Below are positions 50,491 through 64,000 of a stretch of DNA of 64,000 nt, in pieces (the first letter of the stretch is position 1; every line of letters starts with the position of its first letter). The notes under the pieces were generated by a model. It saw only the letters and a program-made list of their open reading frames with translations, did not search any database and was not told the origin of the DNA. Origin of the DNA: Paramecium tetraurelia. Lineage: Eukaryota; Ciliophora; Oligohymenophorea; Peniculida; Parameciidae. Location of the stretch: assembly GCF_000165425.1 (NCBI RefSeq), contig NW_001799635.1, forward strand, positions 62,001 through 126,000. The letters run 5' to 3'. The position numbers and the translations under genes are program-made.

Positions 50491-51174
50491 TCATGAATCA
50501 CTTTGACTAATCTCTAACTTTTCTTGACTAGGTTTGTTAGAGTTCAAAGATAAATATTTGGATTTGACAATATTTTTAAACTTCTTCTCCTCATACATTT
50601 TGTTTCCTATTCTTCCTCTTGCGTTTATAAACCAAATTTAAATCTAATAATTATAATGGTATACTTGTTTTTAGGTTAGATTACACTTTTCAGCTAATTG
50701 TTCGACCTATTCCTTACTAGGATAAGGATAGGAATAGTGTTTATTTAACCAATTTTTTAAAATTAAGTTAGACTTCTTAGAAAACTTTTGACTCTTTTTT
50801 TCAATAGTCTTATCATTAATTTTCATGGTTTATCTTTATTAGGATAACTTTAGTTCATTCTACAAGATTTGGGACATGTAATCAAAATACTGTTGTAATG
50901 ATTTTAATGTATGAAATTCCAATTGAGAAGGATTTTCACTTAATGATTTAAGGTACATGAGAAGACCTTAAAAATGCAGTACATTGGTGTGGGTTTAACT
51001 TTAAGAATGAGCTTCGTCAGAATGAGATTGTAATATATCCTCACTAAATGTAATAATTCAATACTTAGGACAATTATGTGAAACCCATTTAGTTAATTAT
51101 GACTCTAGGTTGGAAACTTGCTATAGAACAAATTGCTTTCTCAATTCTTAGTGAATCGACAATGATTGAGACAT
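50491..51174 (-). CDS. TALE-class homeodomain protein
   Basis: Encodes 213 aa. Introns are 51044–51064 and 50644–50664 (both 21 nt, GTAT…TAG). Residues about 118–178 form a homeodomain with LILKNWLNKHYSYPYPSKEQ, which holds the three-residue TALE loop extension with PYP between helices 1 and 2. Helix 2 is EQLAEKCNLTQKQI, and the recognition helix IQIWFINARGRIGNKM carries the invariant W48, F49, N51 and R53 plus Ile-50, the TALE hallmark. The second intron splits the domain just before the recognition helix and hides it from unspliced ORF finding. The N-terminal 110 residues are helical and could be a dimerisation region. Likely a sequence-specific transcription factor. Confidence 0.88.
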
Positions 51175-51395
51175 TGAGATTTTGTGATTAAAAATCGAGA
51201 AATTATTAATGAAAATTAGATTTAATAATTGGTGACATAAATATTCCAAAAATATAATCGTTTCTATGTTAGAATTGCAAATATACCCCTAGAGAGTTCT
51301 ACAATGCTGGAATATTTTGTTTAAATAACTAGTAAATTATAGAGTGAAAATTTATAAAGTTTTGGATATATTTATTATTAAATTTGTGTCTTAAC

Positions 51396-51761
51396 TCAAT
51401 CCCAACTACCTATGCATCTATCGGTACCAAGTTTTACAGATTAACCCTTATCGCATTCCTCCCATCCATAAATTTTGTTAGCTTTACAAGAGCTAGGATT
51501 ACAACAACCTTGAATTATACAAACTAATAAACTTACCCTTTCTTTTTCCACCACAATTAACTCCTCCTTTGGTTGTGCACAAGTTGGTACAGAATTCATA
51601 ATTGGCTTCATCTTTTGAGTATGTTTCATGAGACAGTCTTCTTAAGTTCTGCATTATTAGATAAACAATACATAATATTATTCCAAGGGTGCATATTAAT
51701 ACATAATTGTTGCTAAGGTGGCTGCCAAAGCAAGGATAACGAGTAATTTGATTTTTTACAT
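51396..51761 (-). CDS. Small secreted cysteine-rich protein
   Basis: Encodes 104 aa. Introns are 51649–51671 (23 nt) and 51509–51536 (28 nt). It begins with a clear signal peptide (MQKIKLLVILALAATLA). The mature part has about eight cysteines in two clusters (FCTNLCTTKGGVNCGG and GCCNPSSCKA), then EECDKG and TDRCIGSWD. No known family is recognised. The CC doublet and even cysteine number suggest a disulfide-bonded extracellular or secretory-granule protein. Both introns are required: without them the Cys clusters lie in different frames. I make no claim of toxin or pheromone function. Confidence 0.72.
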
Positions 51762-51914
51762 TTTTAATTAATGAATATATCTTGTAACAAATATTGGTTG
51801 GAAAATTGCTTTTAAATAATTATTTTTAGTATATATATAATTTCATAATAATGAAATATACATGTATTTTGTGATTATTTAATAATAATTCACTTAATCG
51901 TTATATTATTTTGA

Positions 51915-53851
51915 ATGCTAAATTCTTCATTTAATTTTTTTGAAGAGAATGACATAGGCAAATTGAGAAAATACGTACCATCTTAATATTTAATTCCAAG
52001 TTTATAACTAAAGAAAATGAGTGGAAAAAGGATAAGGCAGTTTTGGAATAAAAAACCTAATTACTTGAACTACAATTAGAAGACTATAAATTGAGAGAAA
52101 CCAACCAAAGAAAACTAAATGACACTATCACTTAAGCCATCAATGACTCAACAGCAAATTAGAAAGTATTTGATTGTTTTTTAAATTTAGAAATCGATTG
52201 CAGAATTATAAAAGAGCATCGATATTTAACAGAAAGACCATAGTAAGACTAAATTTAAGGAGTAAATCAAACAGTTTGAACTTTAAGTAATGCTCCTGTT
52301 AAATTTAAGGTTAGATCATTATAAGAATAACTATTAGAAAAGGAATCCTAAGCAAAGGAGTTAGAATTACAATACTAAAAGCAATATTTACTTTATGATC
52401 ATAGAATTTCTTAGCTTGAACAAGAAAAACTTACAAATAACTAAGAAAACCAAAGATTAAGAGAACAATTAGCCAAATAGGAAGATGTTTATAAATAAAA
52501 AGAATAATAATAAAAATTGTTAAATGAACAAGAACTACAAAAAGTAAAGGAACTTAGCATGCAAGATCACAAATCAAAGTAGTAGGATTATGAATCCAAA
52601 TTTGTATAATTATCCACCTTACATGAAAAGGAGAAGGAGCAACTCTAATTAAGAATCAGTAAATGCTAGAATACAATTGCAAAATATCAGTAACACATTG
52701 AATAAAATATCGATATCATTAATCTTAAAAAATAGTATGAGGATTAAATTAAATAGATAAACAATAACAATACAGAAATCTAGGCACAATTCTAATATGA
52801 AAAACAAATTTTATTAAAATAAATTGAAGAATTAAAAAGACTAAACCGAGATGGCAATTTACAGGAAAGTATGTGTTGTCATGAAAGTACTTCTAAAAAG
52901 AGGAGTATCGATGCTGTTAAAATAAAGAGCTCAGTCTAATCATATGATAGTCCTGTTTAATGTAAAAGTTTTCACATCGCATGCCCTGAAAGTAAAGTCT
53001 AAATTTATAATAACTATTTGAAGAATTCTTCGACCTAATCTATCATTTTAGCTTAAAAATAGTAAATTTAATAGCAATCACAAGTAAACAATCAATCTTT
53101 TGATAAATCTTCTAATTTAAATGATGGAATCCCTATTTCTATGGATTAATTCAATTTAATGAAGGATAAAAAATAAAAGTCTTCATCAACTTTATCTATT
53201 CCAACCAGTAATAACTACAATCTTAATTCCTACTTATAGGAATAAAGCATATTTTAATAGAATCAGGAATCATTTTAATTAGACTCAAAAAGCAATCTGA
53301 AAGATGATACATACAAACCTAAAATTATAAAATAAATAAATCCAAATATCTCTAATCGATAAATTTAATTTGATTACAATAGATCAATTAAACATTAATT
53401 GTAAAAACACAAAGAATTAAATTATTAAAGATCTATGTCCTAAGAAGGAGTTAAATAGTAGATGTCAAATCTAAGTAAAATATTAGGTTAAACCGAAGTA
53501 AGTTATTAATAAAGTACATCTACTTAGCAGATAACAAATAATACTTCACTCAATAGTTTTAAAGTTCCTGCCTTCTCTCAAAATTAATTGAATTGTTTAA
53601 AGAATAGTTAATAATACATGTATCCTTGTACAACATTAAGAATGAAAGAGAGCCATGTACACAAGTTCAGAAACAATAACAACCATAGTACTCATGAAGA
53701 GACAAAGTTTAATAAAGAAAATTATTAACCAATTAAAAAAAATTCAAAAAATGACATCAAAGTTATCATAGGCAGATTGTTGTAAAATAAAGGGAGGTAA
53801 AGTGAGCATCAAGAAAATACAGGATACATCATAAGAAATGATAGGATTTGA
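51915..53851 (+). CDS. Long coiled-coil protein with Ser/Gln-rich tail
   Basis: Encodes 620 aa. Introns are 51975–52000, 52166–52190 and 52287–52309. Residues 1 to about 320 are almost continuous coiled coil, rich in E, K, Q and L (ENEWKKDKAVLEQKTQLLEL; LREQLAKQEDVYKQ). The remaining 300 residues are Ser/Asn/Gln/Lys-rich and disordered. In ciliates such proteins are often basal-body or cytoskeletal components; no specific orthologue is recognisable. The start ATG at 51915 directly follows an in-frame TGA, which supports it. Confidence 0.78.
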
Positions 53852-54080
53852 ACGATTTTTTTTACTTTATAGCTAATACAACCATAATTTATGTAAAATT
53901 GCATATCCATGAATTCTATTTATTATTCAATTATTTTCCTATAGACAAAATTATTTATAGTTGATCATATCTTGCAATCACTTAATTTTAACTCAAGAAA
54001 TAAGTCTAGATCATTGATAATCTAATTTAATTATTTTTTACAATTAATATTTAGTCATAAATAAATTATTAAATAAAAAA

Positions 54081-54566
54081 ATGTTAAAGAGTGTGATCAA
54101 AACCTTTAGGTTTTCTTTATTCAATACTAAAATCCAATAAGTTTAAAAACATAAATATGGCCCATTATAGGAAAAAGATTTTAAATTGTTGAATATTCGC
54201 TAAACTACATCCTTAAGGGAAATTTACTATTCATATATGAAACATATGAAATTATATGAAATTTAGCAATTAGAAGAAAAAATGGAATTAATTAAGAGAG
54301 CTTATTTAAGGATTTTGTCGAAACGATTAAATAATATAGATGAATTAACAGAAGAAGAATCAAAGGATTTAAGATTCTTAATGGACAATAATTTTGGTTT
54401 CCCCTTTGTTGAAGGATTAAGAAGATCAGAGATGATTGTAGAATTTTAGGAGGAAATAGAAGCCAAGAAGCTTTACCATTATCCCCGTATAACAATAGCT
54501 TTGCTTTGGCTAATATTGGGCATTCCTAGTTTCTATTTTAGTGACAATTATGTATATGAAAAATGA
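54081..54566 (+). CDS. Short protein with single C-terminal TM helix, possibly mitochondrial
   Basis: A single exon of 161 aa. The N-terminus MLKSVIKTFRFSLFNTKI is basic, amphipathic and free of acidic residues, as in mitochondrial presequences. Helical middle: RAYLRILSKRLNNIDELTEE. A C-terminal TM segment, RITIALLWLILGIPSFYF, is followed by about 11 residues. This layout resembles small inner-membrane or respiratory-complex accessory subunits; that is inference. It is convergent with the CAF-1 gene, with 18 bp between stop codons. Confidence 0.7.
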
Positions 54567-54584
54567 GTAAAAATAATTAATAAA

Positions 54585-56333
54585 TCATTGTTTTTCAACT
54601 GATTAAGGTATTAAAAAGAATTCTGTATCCTATATTTATAGACATTGCTTTTTTAGTGGAGTTATTATATTTTCTAAAGCTTAGATTATTTAATTGTTTT
54701 TGTTTTGCAAATATTTACATTCGCTTAATTGCTTGGCATTTTGATTAGTTTTTGTATCAAATTCAAATATTGGAGTAACATCTGATAATATTATGGCTTT
54801 GTAGCTTTGAAATAACTCAAAATTAGTATGATCACAAATTAATGTAAATGGTTCTTCATTTTAGACGAAAGATTATTTTTAGTCGAACTCAATAAATTCT
54901 TATAAAGACTCTGAGAATGTCATATCGACAGACCTTTCTTCAGAATACACATCTTCTGCAACTTCTTCTTCTGAATCTAATTCGTATTCAATGAATGAAT
55001 ATTGACAGAAAGGTTATCTTGGATTGACTTACTTATACCCAATTAGCTTGCCATTGTAGTATCTACATGAATCAAAAACATCAAAATAGACCTTTCGTTT
55101 ATTAATTTGTAGATGTTTTTTGGGTTTATTATTAGTATCATCGTTGAACAATTAGTGTGATAATTCAGAGAAATCCTAAATAATATTTGAATCTAAACGA
55201 GAGATTTTCTTTTCAAATTCTAATTATCTATCTTGATCCCATTTTGATGAAGGTTCTTAGCTCGACTTTTTGAAATTGTTTTTGGTTGATTTTCTCATAA
55301 ACTTTTGTAGATTATCATTTTTAATTTTAATTTTAGTAGATTCCTTATTTTCCCTTTTTGATTTGATCAAATGATCATCTTTAGCCATTTTGTTGATTTC
55401 TACTATATGATAACAAGATTACTTTTTGTACTTTAATCTTAATTTTTGGACTAATCATTTATTGGTTTAGCAAAGGAAACTTTATTAAAGGTCTATGCTG
55501 ATTCATCTGTAATGAGATCTTCAGAAATGTACTTTTCAATGAAATCTTCATTTACGGATGTGGTAAATGGGAATTGTAAGGATGCTTTGATATTGATATA
55601 CTTTAGAAAAGCATCTTCAATTCTTGCAATATTCAAGGATTCAAGAGAATCTAAAATTTCAGCAATAGAATGAATAATCTAATAAATTTGTTGTCTCATT
55701 TTTCTGACAGCTATAAATGTTTCAACTTATTCATGATCTCTTAAATCTGAAATATTTTTGATTTCATAGTATCCACTTAATTCTGTTGAGTTGAATGTGA
55801 GATTATTTGGCAATGGTTGAACATGATTGATATTAAGCAATTTAAGGAAGAGGGCATAATTGAATTCTTGTTCATAGGTTAATTGTGAATAATCTAACCT
55901 TTTAATTTGAGCAAAAGTAATAGTATCGGTTGTCTTTTTAATTAAGCCAAGCATATGTTCTAATTCTATTTGTTATTTGGAGTTTAGATATTCAGCGATG
56001 AAGTTCTTACAGGAGTGAGCTAGTTTGCAACGATGATAGGATAATGGTTGTCCCTCTAATTTAATAGAAATGAGTCTTTGGAGTTATGGAATATCTAATA
56101 GGCCATTATTGATAGAGTCAATAAGTGTTTGGTTGGGACTTATAGAAAGAACTGGTAGGCCCATTTTGACCAGGCGATTGAATAGAGATTCATAAAATGG
56201 TTTTCTGGATAGTAGGGCTTCAAGAATTTCTTTTTCTGGAGTTACCTATTCTAATTGTATAATGGATTGCTTATTTACATGGAGGGATTGGTTTGTTAAT
56301 GTAGTGGTTGGGGGAGGGCATTTGAACAGACAT
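54585..56333 (-). CDS. CAF-1 large subunit-like histone chaperone
   Basis: Encodes 563 aa. Introns are 56251–56278 and 55403–55431; without the second, the gene looks like two overlapping ORFs. The N-terminal 290 residues are helical and unassigned (LLSRKPFYESLFNRLVKMG). A Lys-rich stretch follows, then a CAF1A-like motif: KVYFDVFDSCRYYNGKLIGY…NPRQPFCQ…IEYELDSEEEVAED. This parallels the p150 pattern (RPPYxGTW…RxPF…LDYExDSxxEWEEE), where the acidic segment binds H3–H4. The Trp residues of the motif are replaced. CAF-1 deposits H3–H4 behind replication forks. The assignment rests on this one motif. Confidence 0.6.
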
Positions 56334-56514
56334 AATAATAATTAGTAATAAATTAGCCCAAAATATTTGTGTGATAATTTTGATTAACAGAGAGCAAGAC
56401 TCTAATTTATACATAAATTAGGATGGGGGTAGATTTGATAATTTTGATGAAATTTATGCCATTCTGTAATATAGTGAGAGGATAGTGTGTTTGAATAGTA
56501 ATAGGTATTTGAAT

Positions 56515-59880
<3,366 letters not shown>

Positions 59881-59911
59881 AAATTTATCTATGTTTAAGT
59901 TGAAAATATTT

Positions 59912-61194
<1,283 letters not shown>

Positions 61195-61266
61195 GCATAT
61201 ATTTTCTATATTTATACTATTCTTTTTGTGCCAAATATTATATAATTAAAATTATTAACAACAATT

Positions 61267-63327
61267 ATGGCACCAAAGAAGAAAGCATCAAAAAAAGAAA
61301 CTTAACCAAGTATCATTTTATCCTAATTCTATAAGCCAAAAAATAACCAGCCAAAATAGAGAAAGTTCAACCTGCTCCCATACCTCCTAGTGTGGTCTAG
61401 AATAAACCAAAGAACATTAAGCCGGACTTCTATTTTGTGATTCCTCAAGATGAAGAAGAGCATTATAGAAGGGAAGTGTACCAAAGAAGAGAAAACAAGA
61501 ATAAAAGTTGCATAGATATGAATGAAATTAGACAGTACAATTATAATTAAAAGGAGGGATAATTTCGCGCCTCAAGAGATTCCTGTTATTAATAAGGTAT
61601 CTTAAAAAATTGTGATTGAGTAAGAATGTACCAATGATTCCTCCCAGTTATTTACACTAAATCAGTCGGAGTTGCCTACTAGTGCCTCAAGACAATTAAA
61701 TAAACCTAAGATATTATCCATCAAACCAAAGAAGCTTACTATGACTGTTAAACCTTCAGATGATGCCATGGACATGGAAGATGATTGGTACTAAGAACTT
61801 AACAAGGATATCAATCATACTAAGCATTTCCTACTAGGAGTTCCAAAATAATAATCATCTCACAATGAGAAATCATTGACAACAGAAAGGAATTCAATGA
61901 CCAAAAACACCAAGAAAATGGATCTTGATTTACAGATTGAACCCACTCAAACTTAAACAACTGTTAAATTGACTAAAGTTATGAAAACTAAATTAGATTC
62001 CATGAATGAATGCTACAACTCACTACTAGAAGCCACAATTCCAGAAGAAATCTTATGTCGAGATTATGAAAAGGACTTGATCACTAAGTTTATCGAAGAT
62101 GGCATCAAGAGCAATGGCTAATCTTAAGCCTTATGTAATATTCATATTTATTAATCCTAGATATATCTGGAGTTCCAGGAATTGGTAAGACTGCAACTGT
62201 TATGGAAGCCTAAAAGAAGTTATCGAGCAAAAAAGATAACTTCTAATTTATCTATGCTAATGCAATGAATTTTGGATTGCCAGACAATATTTACTCGTAT
62301 TTACTAGAAAAAATCACTACTATAAAGGATGCTTCTAAGGCCTAAGCATGCATCTTACTAAGTATTATATGCTTATTATACAATTAGCTGAACTATTCAC
62401 CAAGGGTTCTTTACCTGCAACATACAAAGCTTATGATAAATCAGTGATCAAAAAGAATAGGGTTATTCTATTAGATGAATGTGATAATCTATTTACTCCT
62501 GATTAATAAGTATTGTATAATTTGGTGGACTGGCCGTAACAAAAGCATGCAAAACTTACGATAATTATGATTGCAAATACTATGGACTTCCCAGAGAGAC
62601 TCAAACCAAAACTATAATCAAGACTTGGAAATCATAGAGTAGTGTTTAGACCATACACTAGTGCTCAAATAGAAACCATATTGCAATAAAGAATGAAGGA
62701 TAAGAAAATCAAAGAATTGTTTGCCTCCAACACTCTAAATTATCTTGGTAAGAAGATAGCAACAATCTCAACTGACATCAGAAAGACATTGTGTGTTTGC
62801 AGAAAGGCTATAGAAATTGGAAGGGAGGAACTTCAGAGAACTGGGTAATTCAAATAAATTGAAGTCAATCATGTCAAATTAGCTTATGATAGAATTTATA
62901 ACAAGGCCTATCATGCATGCTTAAATTCATTCAGTAAATCCCTGAAGTTGTTGTTAATTACTACTGCTTTAGAAATACACATCAAAGGTTACAATGTAGC
63001 TAACCTTCAATAAGTCCTTCAGAGATATAATCAATATTTGATATAAAACAAAGATGATCCAATTGGATATTAAGAGATGAAATAGATCCTCATGAAATTG
63101 AGTGAGTTAAATTTAGTTGAAATAAAAGAATAAAATATTCTGTTGACCAAAACTTCTTGGTAATAGAAAGTGAATGTAAAAAATCAATATTATTTTAGGA
63201 TTCACTCCAAAAGGATAATTTGAGAAATATTAATGATGTAATAATTCATTTGAAAATCAACGTTGACGATATCAAGAATGGTCTCTCAAATGACACATTA
63301 TTTTAATAGTTTTCTTAGTTTTTCTGA
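61267..63327 (+). CDS. ORC1: Origin recognition complex subunit ORC1 (ORC1/CDC6 AAA+ ATPase)
   Basis: Encodes 644 aa. Introns are 61310–61335, 61535–61553 (19 nt), 62135–62160, 62362–62387 and 63170–63198. The N-terminal 290 residues are basic and Ser/Thr/Pro-rich. A recognisable BAH domain is not evident, although NIKPDFYFVIPQDEE could be a remnant. The AAA+ domain has YISGVPGIGKTAT (Walker A), VILLDECDNLF (Walker B), IMIANTMDFP (sensor 1) and SRLGNHRVVF (arginine-finger region). A sensor-2-like STDIRKTLCVCRKAIE and a C-terminal winged helix follow. ORC1 versus CDC6 is decided by these features and length; CDC6 cannot be fully excluded. Confidence 0.9.
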
Positions 63328-64000
63328 TTTATTTAGAATTTATATTATATTATTTATATTTTATTATAATAAAACTTGTGCGATTAATTTACATTTTAAT
63401 TTAAGTTGTTAATATATTTGTTTATATCTAATACCCAATAAATTGAATAGTAAATAGAAGAAGGAATCATTCACTAATTGTTCTTATTTTGTATGACTCT
63501 TTCAATAAATGAATCTTATAATTTACAATTAAATTTATTAGTTTGCAATTAGAATTCCACTTAATATTATATACTCTTAGTACTTTTAGTATTCTTATAA
63601 AAAAGATATTGTAATTATTGCAATTAAATTAATTACATAGATATATCAAAATTAATATATTTATTTAGTTGTATTTAGATTTATTTCTGGATAATTGTTG
63701 GTGTAATTATTTCAGAGAATAACAATTAATTGTTGATTGATGCGGTGATTTACTTATAAAAATGCTATTTTAATTAAGAAGGAGTGGAATTCAAATAGTA
63801 AGTTTTTAAAATATTTAGAATTAGGATGGAATGGTCGACTATTTTTTTGATTTGATTTAGATTGAATTTATATTTAATACTTTAATATGCATAGAAATAA
63901 TTAAATGTCATATTCTTATTTATATTTGTAAATCAAAACAATTTGATCAATGAAGAGAAATTAAAGAAATATCAGTTGAAGTTAGATTGAGTTGTAAAGA
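63328..64000. other. Right-edge region, no gene recognised
   Basis: About 670 bp after the ORC1 stop, AT-rich and poor in ATG-initiated frames with coding character. The 5' region of a gene beyond the window could lie here. Confidence 0.4.

Overview
This is a window of a ciliate macronuclear (somatic) genome, most like Paramecium. The DNA is very AT-rich. Genes only read through if TAA and TAG are glutamine and TGA is the only stop, and open frames are joined by tiny GT–AG introns, which I measure at about 19–37 nt. Because standard-code ORFs break at every TAA/TAG, I re-read the sequence with TGA-only stops and placed introns by eye. For almost every spliced model the summed exon length is a multiple of three and ends at TGA. 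Gene order is very tight, often 10–250 bp between genes, on both strands. No rRNA, tRNA, CRISPR or transposon was recognised.

Left third (1–17,974): a PTB-type RRM protein entering from the left edge; a seven-helix membrane protein; a three-unit Myb/SANT protein; the ribosome-biogenesis helicase DDX18/HAS1; a predicted HExxH metallopeptidase; a coiled-coil protein; a small SANT-like protein; an SCP/FCP1-type (DxDxT) phosphatase; and several lineage-specific proteins, one with a possible PP1-docking motif.

Middle (18,024–31,407): a signalling and cilium block. It holds a MOK kinase, a CAMK-like kinase with a long N-terminal extension, an apparent NEK6/7–IFT57 fusion, and a 777-aa protein with 49 consecutive glutamines encoded almost entirely by TAA. 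These are followed by an EF-hand-like protein, an Hsp70 homologue that has lost its ATPase residues, and a probable lipid-anchored protein (MGxxCxxC).

31,408–48,259: two tandem giant surface-protein genes (LamG-like, cysteine-rich repeats, beta-helix-like repeats, multi-TM C-terminus). Their last 1.6–1.8 kb are about 99% identical, introns included. The second copy lacks the N-terminal domains. A 150-N gap sits inside copy 1, where copy 2 suggests about 506 bp are missing.

Right part (48,305–63,327): hypothetical proteins, a TALE-class homeodomain protein, a small secreted cysteine-rich protein, a coiled-coil protein, a short TM protein, a CAF-1 large-subunit-like histone chaperone, a ubiquitin-specific protease (DUSP–Ubl-like–MYND–USP), the tubulin polyglutamylase TTLL1, and ORC1. 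Cilium-related (MOK, NEK, IFT57, TTLL1) and chromatin/replication-related (CAF-1, ORC1, Myb, homeodomain) genes are both well represented, but I see no operon-like organisation.
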